A stretch of DNA of 5,197 bases from Gammaproteobacteria bacterium (lineage in GTDB: Bacteria; Pseudomonadota; Gammaproteobacteria; SZUA-229). The stretch spans positions 1-5,197 of the forward strand of contig JACPVK010000238.1 of NCBI GenBank assembly GCA_016191795.1. Reading direction: 5' to 3'. Numbering within the stretch: position 1 is the first letter of the stretch; each line of letters starts with the position of its first letter. The translations under genes were made by a program, and so were the position numbers. This document shows, in pieces, positions 1-5,197 of this stretch. The notes beneath the pieces were generated by a model. That model searched no databases, had not been told where the DNA came from, and saw nothing but the letters and a program-made list of their open reading frames with translations.

Positions 1-698
1 ATGTTATACCGCTGTCACTGGGTATAGAAACCATGGGCGGCCTGGTGGAAAAAGTGATTTCCCGCAATACGCCGATACCGGTGGCAAAAGCACAGGAATT
101 TACCACCTACAAGGATGGCCAGACAGCCATGGCGATACATGTGATTCAGGGCGAACGTGAACTGGTGTCTGATTGTCGTTCACTGGCACGTTTTGAACTG
201 CGCGGCATACCGCCGCAAGTGGCGGGTGCAGCCCGCATCCGGGTAACCTTTCAGGTGGATGCAGATGGCTTGCTCAGTGTGTCAGCACGTGAGCAGACAT
301 CGGGTGTTGAGGCGCAAGTTGCGGTCAAGCCATCTTATGGATTGAGTGATGGTGAAATCGAAATCATGTTGCGCGACTCCATGGCCCATGCCATGGATGA
401 TAAGGAACTGCGCAGCCTGCGCGAGCAACAGGTTGAAGCGGATCGGGTTATTGAAGCACTCGATGCGGCGATGGCAGAAGATGCCGGCTTGCTGGATGCG
501 ACTGAAACGGCGGGCATTATGGCAGCCAGGACACAACTGGTAGCCGTGCGTGCCGGTAATGATAAAAAAGCCATTAAAAAAGCCATGGAACAGCTGGAAA
601 AATCCAGTAATGACTGGGTGGCACGACGTATGAATGCCAGCGTGCGCAAAGCTATGGCCGGACACAGTGTTGAAGAATTTACCCATTTAAAGAAATAG
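1..698 (+). CDS. hscA: Fe-S cluster assembly chaperone HscA, C-terminal part (5' end outside window)
   Basis: HscA is the specialised cytoplasmic Hsp70 (DnaK-like) that, with HscB, acts on IscU to help pass on newly built Fe-S clusters. The reading frame is open from base 3 (bases 1-2 end a preceding codon), giving 231 residues, against about 616 in the E. coli protein as I recall it, so the ATPase domain is outside the window. The fragment opens with the PLSLGIETMGG segment at the start of the Hsp70 substrate-binding domain, followed by VEKVISRNTPIP, the QEFTTYKDGQTAM strand and the VTFQVDADGLLSVSA strand (about fragment residues 80-95). The second half (from about residue 115) is the charged helical lid, ending in ARRMNASVRKAMAGHSVEEF, the HscA-type tail rather than the acidic DnaK tail. 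The ATG at 33 is internal methionine, not the start. The gene sits 9 bases before fdx, as in standard isc operons. Identification is by remembered similarity and context. Confidence 0.96.
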   Translation, partial: VIPLSLGIETMGGLVEKVISRNTPIPVAKAQEFTTYKDGQTAMAIHVIQGERELVSDCRSLARFELRGIPPQVAGAARIRVTFQVDADGLLSVSAREQTSGVEAQVAVKPSYGLSDGEIEIMLRDSMAHAMDDKELRSLREQQVEADRVIEALDAAMAEDAGLLDATETAGIMAARTQLVAVRAGNDKKAIKKAMEQLEKSSNDWVARRMNASVRKAMAGHSVEEFTHLKK

Positions 699-707
699 AG
701 TCAGACA

Positions 708-1046
708 ATGCCACAACTTATATTTTTACCCCACGCAGAGATTTGCCCCGAAGGTATGGTGATTGAGGCCAAACCCGGAGTCAGTATTTGCGATGCAGCC
801 TTGCAACATGGCATTGAAATCGAGCATGCCTGCGAAAAATCCTGTGCCTGTACAACCTGTCATGTCTATATTCGTGAGGGCGGCGCATCACTTAATCCCA
901 GTACCGAGCTTGAAGACGATATGCTCGACAAGGCCTGGGGTCTGGACCCGGATTCACGCTTGAGTTGCCAGACGCTGGTGGGTAACAGGGATCTGGTTAT
1001 CGAGTTACCCAAATACACTATCAACATGGTTTCTGAAAATCACTAG
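708..1046 (+). CDS. fdx: ISC-type [2Fe-2S] ferredoxin
   Basis: This 112-residue protein is the adrenodoxin-like ferredoxin of the ISC system, a soluble electron carrier that supplies electrons for cluster assembly on IscS/IscU. The cluster ligands are visible as C42, C48, C51 and C87 (pattern CX5CX2C then a distant C in RLSCQ). The non-ligand C46 next to them is also kept; in E. coli that position has been linked to cluster-assembly activity. Other family marks are the IEIEHACEKSCACTTCH segment, the acidic EDDMLDKAWGL helix (residues 69-79) used for partner docking, and the ELPKYTIN end. Length matches the E. coli protein (111). It starts 9 bases after hscA; the upstream GAG at 698-700 is a weak ribosome site, so translation may be partly coupled to hscA. 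Nothing is missing or truncated. Confidence 0.97.
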   Translation: MPQLIFLPHAEICPEGMVIEAKPGVSICDAALQHGIEIEHACEKSCACTTCHVYIREGGASLNPSTELEDDMLDKAWGLDPDSRLSCQTLVGNRDLVIELPKYTINMVSENH

Positions 1047-1050
1047 GAGT
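1044..1050 (+). promoter_or_regulatory. Ribosome binding site of iscX overlapping the fdx stop codon
   Basis: The sequence TAGGAGT contains AGGAG (1045-1049), the best Shine-Dalgarno match in the isc part of the window, with 8 bases to the iscX ATG. Its first three bases are the TAG stop of fdx, so terminating and initiating ribosomes use overlapping sites. This supports the ATG at 1058 as the iscX start. Confidence 0.75.
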
Positions 1051-1057
1051 CTGCTAT

Positions 1058-1258
1058 ATGTGCCTGAAATGGACTGACTCGCTGGAAATAGCCATCGCGC
1101 TGGACGAGGCGCATGGAGACATAGATCCACGCTATATACGGTTTACGGACTTGCACCAGTGGGTGTGTGAACTCGACGAATTTGACGATGCGGCGGAACA
1201 TTCCAATGAGAAAATTCTCGAAGCCATACAAATGCACTGGATCGCTGAACGCGAGTGA
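1058..1258 (+). CDS. iscX: IscX, small acidic Fe-S assembly regulator (YfhJ family)
   Basis: IscX is a small acidic protein that binds the cysteine desulfurase IscS and iron, and is thought to tune the rate of cluster assembly. This copy has 66 residues, the normal family length. Family marks are LKWTDSLEIAIAL at the N-terminus, the central DIDPRYIRFTDLHQWV segment (residues 21-36), the acidic ELDEFDD patch (38-44), and SNEKILEAIQMHW (49-61) at the end. Residue 2 is Cys where the E. coli protein, as I recall it, has Gly. It is the last gene of the isc unit: it follows fdx by 11 bases with a good ribosome site, and a rho-independent terminator lies about 25 bases after its stop. Conservation and position leave little doubt about identity; the exact biochemical role is less settled in the literature. 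Confidence 0.95.
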   Translation: MCLKWTDSLEIAIALDEAHGDIDPRYIRFTDLHQWVCELDEFDDAAEHSNEKILEAIQMHWIAERE

Positions 1259-1270
1259 CGCTTTTATGTT

Positions 1271-1298
1271 TTGAGAATCGGTAAAACCCGCGTAATAT
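1271..1298 (+). promoter_or_regulatory. Candidate sigma-70 promoter for rlmN unit, nested in the terminator
   Basis: TTGAGA (1271-1276, 5 of 6 matches to the -35 consensus) is followed after 16 bases by TAATAT (1293-1298, 4 of 6 matches to the -10 consensus). The -10 candidate is the loop of the isc terminator hairpin. Transcription would begin near 1305, inside the right arm, so the new transcript could not form the hairpin, and would have a leader of about 45 bases before the rlmN GTG. This is consensus matching by eye; short AT-rich matches like these are common by chance. Confidence 0.3.
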
Positions 1299-1315
1299 CC
1301 GCGGGTTTAGTTTTT
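1284..1315 (+). terminator. Rho-independent terminator of the isc operon
   Basis: A perfect 9-bp inverted repeat, AAACCCGCG (1284-1292) and CGCGGGTTT (1300-1308), encloses a 7-base loop (TAATATC). After two bases (AG) it runs into five T residues at 1311-1315. The strong GC core, short loop and T-tract are the standard form. It lies 25 bases past the iscX stop, separating the isc genes from rlmN. It also shows that the in-frame stretch upstream of 1349 is probably not rlmN coding sequence. Confidence 0.87.
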
Positions 1316-1338
1316 ATAGAGAATCCCCGTTTGACTTT

Positions 1339-1342
1339 GAGG
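1339..1342 (+). promoter_or_regulatory. Ribosome binding site supporting the GTG start of rlmN
   Basis: GAGG at 1339-1342 lies 6 bases before the GTG at 1349, a good Shine-Dalgarno position. It decides between this start and the earlier in-frame TTG codons at 1271 and 1331, neither of which has as good a site and the first of which precedes the terminator hairpin. Confidence 0.65.
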
Positions 1343-1348
1343 CCTGAT

Positions 1349-2482
1349 GTGAACACTTCCACTGACAGCACGGCAAAACCGAATGCCAGGGTAAACCTGC
1401 TGGGCATGAACCGGCAGGAGATGGAGGCGTTTTTCGTCAGTTTGGGCGAAAAACCGTTTCGCGCCTCACAAATCCTGAAATGGCTGCACCAGCAGCACAT
1501 TGCCGACTTTAGCCAGATGACCAATGTGAGCAAGGCGATGCAACTGCGTCTGGCTGAGCTGGCCTGCATTGAGGCACCGGAAGTGGCGGTGGATCAATTG
1601 TCAGTCGATGGCACCCGTAAATGGGCGTTGCGACTGCACGATGGCAATGTCATCGAAACGGTTTTTATACCGGAAGATGATCGCGGCACACTGTGTATCT
1701 CATCGCAGGTAGGTTGTGCGCTGGATTGCAGCTTCTGTTCGACTGCGCGCCAGGGCTTTAGCCGTAATCTGACCGTTGACGAAATTCTTGCCCAGATCTG
1801 GCTGGCCGGCAAACTGTTGAAGGAAGAGGGCAGGTCGGGCCGCAATATCACCAACCTCGTACTCATGGGCATGGGTGAACCTATGCTGAATTACGAAAAC
1901 GTGGTCAGGGCTATCGATATTTTTCTCGACGATTTTGCTTATGGGTTGAGCAAGCGTCGCGTAACCGTGAGTACGGCCGGTGTTATTCCGGCTATGGACA
2001 GGCTGGCAGATCGTCATGACGTGCAACTGGCGATTTCATTGCATGCGGTAAACGACGAGTTACGTAATGAACTGGTGCCCCTGAATAAAAAATATCCTTT
2101 AAAGGATTTGCTGGCTGCCTGCCATCGCTTTATGGAGAAGCAACCGGCACGAGCACGTATTACCATTGAGTATGTGATGCTGGATGGTGTGAATGACAAC
2201 CTGAAAGATGCCCAGGCACTTATCAAGTTGCTCAATGGCTTATCGGTGATGGTAAATTTAATTCCATTTAATCCTTTTCCTGGCTCCGGTTATAAAACCT
2301 CTTCTTCAGATGCGGTGAAGCGCTTTCAGACAAAATTACATGATGCCGGTATCACAACCGTTATCAGAAAAAAACGCGGTGACGATATTGACGCTGCCTG
2401 TGGTCAATTGGTTGGTAAAATTACTGACCGGAGTCGTCGCACCGAAAAATTTATAACTCCAAGATTCGGAATGCGTTTATGA
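1349..2482 (+). CDS. rlmN: Dual-specificity 23S rRNA (A2503)/tRNA (A37) C2-methyltransferase RlmN
   Basis: RlmN is a radical SAM enzyme that methylates C2 of adenosine 2503 in 23S rRNA and adenosine 37 in some tRNAs. From the GTG start it has 377 residues, close to the 384 I recall for E. coli. The N-terminal RNA-binding part begins NLLGMNRQEMEAFF (about 16-29). The radical SAM CX3CX2C motif binding the [4Fe-4S] cluster is CALDCSFC, with C123, C127 and C130. The two methyl-transfer cysteines are C116 (GTLCISS) and C351 (DIDAACGQL), the latter being the residue that carries the methylene intermediate. GMGEPMLNY (174-182) is the SAM-contacting GEP motif, and VNLIPFNPFPG (302-312) is also typical. 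The conserved N-terminus and housekeeping context favour RlmN over its resistance paralogue Cfr. The GTG start is chosen for its ribosome site, length, and because it keeps the NLLG motif that a start at Met20 (base 1406) would place upstream. Its stop overlaps pilW (ATGA). Confidence 0.96.
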   Translation: MNTSTDSTAKPNARVNLLGMNRQEMEAFFVSLGEKPFRASQILKWLHQQHIADFSQMTNVSKAMQLRLAELACIEAPEVAVDQLSVDGTRKWALRLHDGNVIETVFIPEDDRGTLCISSQVGCALDCSFCSTARQGFSRNLTVDEILAQIWLAGKLLKEEGRSGRNITNLVLMGMGEPMLNYENVVRAIDIFLDDFAYGLSKRRVTVSTAGVIPAMDRLADRHDVQLAISLHAVNDELRNELVPLNKKYPLKDLLAACHRFMEKQPARARITIEYVMLDGVNDNLKDAQALIKLLNGLSVMVNLIPFNPFPGSGYKTSSSDAVKRFQTKLHDAGITTVIRKKRGDDIDAACGQLVGKITDRSRRTEKFITPRFGMRL

Positions 2483-3243
2483 GTAAATTGAAGTACCTGA
2501 TTATTCTGCTGAGTTGTTTTCTTGTCGCCTGCAGCACCACGCCCGCGCAAGTAAAAAAAGAATCAAATATGCGGGAGGCTGCAAAAACGAATGTGCAGCT
2601 CGCGTCCGGTTATATACAACGCGGCCAGCTTGAGATTGCCAAAGGAAAACTCGAGAAGGCTATAGAACAGGATCCGGATTTTGTGCCGGCCTACACAACC
2701 ATGGCGGTATTGATGGAGATGATTAACAAACCCTCCGAGGCAGAAAATTATTATCTGGATGCACTCGATATTGATCCGCATAGTCCGGAATTACAAAATA
2801 ATTACGGTCAATTTTTATGCAAACAAAATAAAATTGACGATGCAATGAGCTATTTTGAAAAGGCTGTTAACAACCAGTTTTATGAACAGCCCGAACGTGT
2901 TTACGCCAATATGGGATATTGCCTGACGCTGGGTGATAAACCTGATTTTAAAAAGGCGGAATCATATTTACGTAAGGCGATAAAAATGAACCCTCAGATG
3001 CCTTCGGCTCTGTTGAGTATGGGTGAGCTGGGTATTAAAACCAAACAATACCTGATGGCGCGTGCCTATATGCAGCGCTACCATGCTATTGCGCGTAAAT
3101 CTGCGAATAGCCTGTGGGTACAGATTCAGGCCGAAAGAGCATTGGGTGACAAAAAATATTATGTAGAATTGTCGCGCGAATTACTTAAAGAATTTCCTGA
3201 TTCGCCCGAAGCCGATTTGTTGATGGAGCAAGCAAGAAAATGA
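2479..3243 (+). CDS. pilW: Type IV pilus assembly lipoprotein PilW/PilF, TPR protein
   Basis: In Pseudomonas and Neisseria, this family (PilF/PilW) is an outer-membrane lipoprotein needed for stability or assembly of the PilQ secretin and so for type IV pili. The 254-residue protein begins with a lipoprotein signal: Lys3 and Lys5, hydrophobic YLIILLSCFLV, then a lipobox LVAC with the lipidated Cys at residue 18. Ser at the next position suggests Lol-dependent sorting to the outer membrane. The rest is about six tetratricopeptide repeats: roughly 35-68, 69-102, 103-136, 140-173 (with a small insertion), 174-208 and 210-243, with typical DP/NP turns (EQDPDF, DIDPHS, KMNPQM). Length matches P. 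aeruginosa PilF (252, from memory). ATGA overlaps join it to rlmN upstream and rodZ downstream, and the upstream ribosome site is weak, so coupled translation is likely. Position between rlmN and rodZ is the usual one for this gene. No other pilus gene is in the window, so the pilus role rests on family and context. Confidence 0.88.
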   Translation: MSKLKYLIILLSCFLVACSTTPAQVKKESNMREAAKTNVQLASGYIQRGQLEIAKGKLEKAIEQDPDFVPAYTTMAVLMEMINKPSEAENYYLDALDIDPHSPELQNNYGQFLCKQNKIDDAMSYFEKAVNNQFYEQPERVYANMGYCLTLGDKPDFKKAESYLRKAIKMNPQMPSALLSMGELGIKTKQYLMARAYMQRYHAIARKSANSLWVQIQAERALGDKKYYVELSRELLKEFPDSPEADLLMEQARK

Positions 3244-4349
3244 GTGAAGAATTGTTGCATGCCACTGGTACCAATGATGTCGACGTTAACAAGCCGGTCG
3301 ATCTGACGACACAGCGCGAGTTCGGTAGTTATTTGCGAGAAGCCAGGCTGGCTGCCGGGCTGGTGACCGCAGATGTAGCTGATCGCCTGAAGCTGTCTGA
3401 GGAAATTATCAAGTCACTGGAAAATTCCAGGATTGATTTGTTACCAGCGGCTGCCTTTACCCAGGGTTATATCAAGGCCTATGCAAAGCTATTAAAGATT
3501 TCGCCAGATGAGGTTATGCGTGCCTATGATGTAATGGTGCCTAACAAGGTCGCTGCGTTAAATTTAAATACAGGCTTGCCAGCCGAGCACAGCAGCCGTG
3601 ACGGTATTGTCAAAATAACCAGTTATGTTCTGGTTGCTATGGCTTTTATTCTCTTCGTGTTCTGGATACAGCAATCAGGATTTGAATTGTCCGGTAATCT
3701 GGTGTCAGGCCAGGCAGTGGAAGAACAGCCTCCAGTTGACACGGCGGAGCCTGATATGTATCCGGACAGTGTATTGTCTGGTGAGTCGAATGCCATTCCG
3801 ACTACGTCCTTGACAAATAATTTGCAAACGCAGGGGCAGCCAGTTATTGCTGCAGACATTAAACCTGTTCAGCCTGCAAAAACACTGACTGGTGTCTTGC
3901 CGGTTGAAAAGAAGGTTGAGGTAAAACCTGAAAACAGGATATCTCCCAGGCCTGCAATTGTCAGTAATGACGTTACGCCTGCAATAGACGATAAGAATGA
4001 AGTAACTGCCGGCGATGATATTATGAAATTACAGGCTACGTCTGAATCCTGGGCTGAAGTTCAGGATGCGGACAATAATCGACTGTTTTATTCATTGCTG
4101 AAAGAAGGCAGTTCCTATGCTATCAAGGGACGTGCTCCGTTCAGAATTTTTCTGGGTAATGCCCCGGCTGTATCCATAGAAGTTAACAGTCAGCAGGTGG
4201 ATATCAGTCGCTATGTAAGACAGAACAAGATTGCACATGTCAAAATCAGTTCCAGAGCTTCGACGCAATCTGGTGGTCCCCGAACCAATGTAAATCAGGT
4301 CGTAGACCAGTTTGTTCCTGATACAACTGGAACAAATAAGACAGAGTAA
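3240..4349 (+). CDS. rodZ: Cytoskeleton protein RodZ (HTH, single-pass membrane protein, DUF4115)
   Basis: RodZ links the actin-like MreB filaments to the inner membrane and the wall elongation machinery that keeps rod shape. The 369 residues show the full family layout. An N-terminal Cro/CI-type helix-turn-helix covers about 26-97 (FGSYLREARLAAGL, then DVADRLKLSEEIIKSLE, then FTQGYIKAYAKLLKI). F73 and Y77 occupy the spacing of the aromatic residues that contact MreB in E. coli (Phe60 and Tyr64, from memory). One membrane span lies at about 126-143 (ITSYVLVAMAFILFVFWI). A long low-complexity periplasmic linker rich in Pro, Val and Thr follows (about 150-260). The C-terminal DUF4115 beta domain (about 262-338) contains SWAEVQDADNNRLF and the FRIFLGNAPAV motif. 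A 30-residue polar tail ends it. The expected topology is N-terminus in the cytoplasm. GGAG at 3225-3228 is a distant ribosome site (11 bases); the ATGA overlap with pilW suggests coupling. hisS follows after 5 bases. Confidence 0.95.
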   Translation: MSEELLHATGTNDVDVNKPVDLTTQREFGSYLREARLAAGLVTADVADRLKLSEEIIKSLENSRIDLLPAAAFTQGYIKAYAKLLKISPDEVMRAYDVMVPNKVAALNLNTGLPAEHSSRDGIVKITSYVLVAMAFILFVFWIQQSGFELSGNLVSGQAVEEQPPVDTAEPDMYPDSVLSGESNAIPTTSLTNNLQTQGQPVIAADIKPVQPAKTLTGVLPVEKKVEVKPENRISPRPAIVSNDVTPAIDDKNEVTAGDDIMKLQATSESWAEVQDADNNRLFYSLLKEGSSYAIKGRAPFRIFLGNAPAVSIEVNSQQVDISRYVRQNKIAHVKISSRASTQSGGPRTNVNQVVDQFVPDTTGTNKTE

Positions 4350-4354
4350 TTTTC

Positions 4355-5197
4355 ATGAGCTCTCCAATTCAATCTATTCGCGGCATGCACGATGTATTGC
4401 CTGAGCAATCCGGTTTATGGCAATTGCTGGAAAATTCGGTGCGCGAAATTGTGCAATCTTACGGGTATCGTGAAATTCGCATGCCTATAGTTGAATCGAC
4501 AGATTTATTCTGTCGCTCGATTGGCGAAGTCACCGACATTGTTGAAAAAGAGATGTATACATTTTCGGATCGCAATGGCGATAGTCTGACACTGCGCCCG
4601 GAAGGTACTGCTTCCTGTGTTAGAGCCTGTGTGCAAAATGGTTTGTTACATAACCAGCAGCAACGTTTGTGGTATATGGGCCCCATGTTTCGGCATGAAC
4701 GCCCTCAAAAAGGCCGCTATCGTCAGTTTCATCAAATCGGCATTGAAACCTTTGGTATTAACGGCCCGGACATTGACGCCGAGTTAATTTTGATGACGGC
4801 GCGTATCTGGAAAAAACTGGGCCTGAAAAATATTCGTCTGGAATTGAATACATTAGGTAGTCAGGCGTCACGTCATGCGTATCGTGAGGTATTGGTAAAT
4901 TATTTGTCAGTACATAAAGCCGTACTGGATGAAGACAGTTTGCGCCGACTTGATTCCAATCCTTTACGTATCCTGGATAGTAAAAATCCTGACTTGCAAA
5001 CGATTATAGAAGCGGCACCGAAATTGATGGATTATCTGGATGATGAGTCCCGCCAGCATTTCGATCAACTTAAACAGATACTGGACGCCGCAGGTCTGAG
5101 CTATAAAATTAATCCCAGGCTGGTACGTGGCCTGGATTATTATTGTAAAACCGTTTTTGAATGGGTAAGTGATAATCTCGGCGCTCAGGGTACAGTA
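4355..5197 (+). CDS. hisS: Histidyl-tRNA synthetase, N-terminal part (3' end outside window)
   Basis: HisRS is the cytoplasmic class II synthetase that charges tRNA-His with histidine. The ATG at 4355 opens a frame that continues without a stop to the window edge: 281 residues of the roughly 424 expected. The start gives IQSIRGMHDVLPEQ, the usual bacterial N-terminus. Visible catalytic parts are LRPEGT (80-85, histidine/ATP pocket), motif 2 with FRHERPQKGRYRQFHQ (112-127; R113 would contact ATP), the PLRILDSKNP element of the insertion domain (203-212), and the histidine-specific LVRGLDYYCKTVFEW (256-270), whose R258 matches the catalytic Arg259 of E. coli (from memory). Motif 3 and the anticodon-binding domain lie beyond the window. 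Only 5 bases separate it from rodZ and its ribosome site is weak (GAG at 4344-4346), so it is probably cotranscribed with rodZ. No ispG lies between them, unlike many related genomes. Confidence 0.97.
   Translation, partial: MSSPIQSIRGMHDVLPEQSGLWQLLENSVREIVQSYGYREIRMPIVESTDLFCRSIGEVTDIVEKEMYTFSDRNGDSLTLRPEGTASCVRACVQNGLLHNQQQRLWYMGPMFRHERPQKGRYRQFHQIGIETFGINGPDIDAELILMTARIWKKLGLKNIRLELNTLGSQASRHAYREVLVNYLSVHKAVLDEDSLRRLDSNPLRILDSKNPDLQTIIEAAPKLMDYLDDESRQHFDQLKQILDAAGLSYKINPRLVRGLDYYCKTVFEWVSDNLGAQGTV

Noticed and set aside
378..401. Two CCATGG palindromes close together in hscA
   Set aside because: They encode the normal MAHAMDD stretch of the HscA lid and show no longer repeat unit or spacing pattern.
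282..686. Antisense open frames opposite hscA (282-686 and 335-649)
   Set aside because: They lie entirely within a well-conserved gene, have no recognisable domain or ribosome site I can see, and look like shadow frames of the coding strand.
33..698. ATG at 33 as the start of a separate 221-residue protein
   Set aside because: The frame is open to the left edge and the residues before it (PLSLGIET) are conserved HscA sequence, so this is the internal methionine of a partial hscA.
708..1046. Extra cysteines C13 and C28 in the ferredoxin as a possible second metal site
   Set aside because: C13 is also present in the E. coli protein as I recall it, and C28 is a single substitution at a hydrophobic position; no added motif is formed.
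1264..2235. Antisense open frames opposite rlmN (1264-1569, 1594-1872, 1700-2026, 2014-2235)
   Set aside because: rlmN is intact with all motifs in the + frame; the reverse frames have no family features.
3690..4020. Low-complexity region of rodZ as a possible fusion or repeat insertion
   Set aside because: A long variable Pro/Val/Thr-rich periplasmic linker between the membrane span and the DUF4115 domain is normal in RodZ, and I saw no exact repeats in it.
1..5197. Undescribed system, mobile element, CRISPR array or RNA gene
   Set aside because: Every gene belongs to a known housekeeping family in recognisable order, intergenic space is minimal, and no repeat array, terminal inverted repeat or tRNA-like fold was seen.

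Overview
The window is an ordinary, densely packed chromosomal housekeeping region with every gene on the + strand. Protein content and gene order point to a gammaproteobacterium outside the enterics: an HscA/Fdx/IscX tail of the iron-sulfur cluster (ISC) operon is followed closely by rlmN, a PilF/PilW-type lipoprotein gene, rodZ and hisS. This resembles the order I recall from Pseudomonas-like genomes. I cannot name the genus from this sequence.

Positions 1-1258 hold the end of the isc operon: the C-terminal part of the chaperone HscA (open at the left edge), the [2Fe-2S] ferredoxin Fdx, and the small acidic protein IscX. Gaps are 9 and 11 bases. A clear rho-independent terminator (about 1284-1315) closes this unit.

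Positions 1349-5197 hold a second tight unit. rlmN (23S rRNA/tRNA adenine C2 methyltransferase) best starts at a GTG at 1349. It overlaps pilW through ATGA at 2479-2482; pilW overlaps rodZ through ATGA at 3240-3243; rodZ is 5 bases from hisS, which runs off the right edge. A weak promoter candidate for this unit lies inside the terminator, its -10 element being the hairpin loop.

Functionally the window joins Fe-S cluster assembly (HscA, Fdx, IscX), an Fe-S enzyme modifying rRNA and tRNA (RlmN), cell-envelope proteins (PilW for type IV pili, RodZ for MreB-dependent cell shape) and histidyl-tRNA synthesis (HisS). Two genes often found in this neighbourhood in related bacteria are not here: ndk (expected between iscX and rlmN) and ispG (expected between rodZ and hisS).

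I found no RNA gene, mobile element, CRISPR array or unknown system. The longest stretch without a gene is about 90 bases (1259-1348). The points worth a second look are small: the nested promoter/terminator, an ATGTGA start-stop at the rlmN start, and the absence of ndk and ispG.
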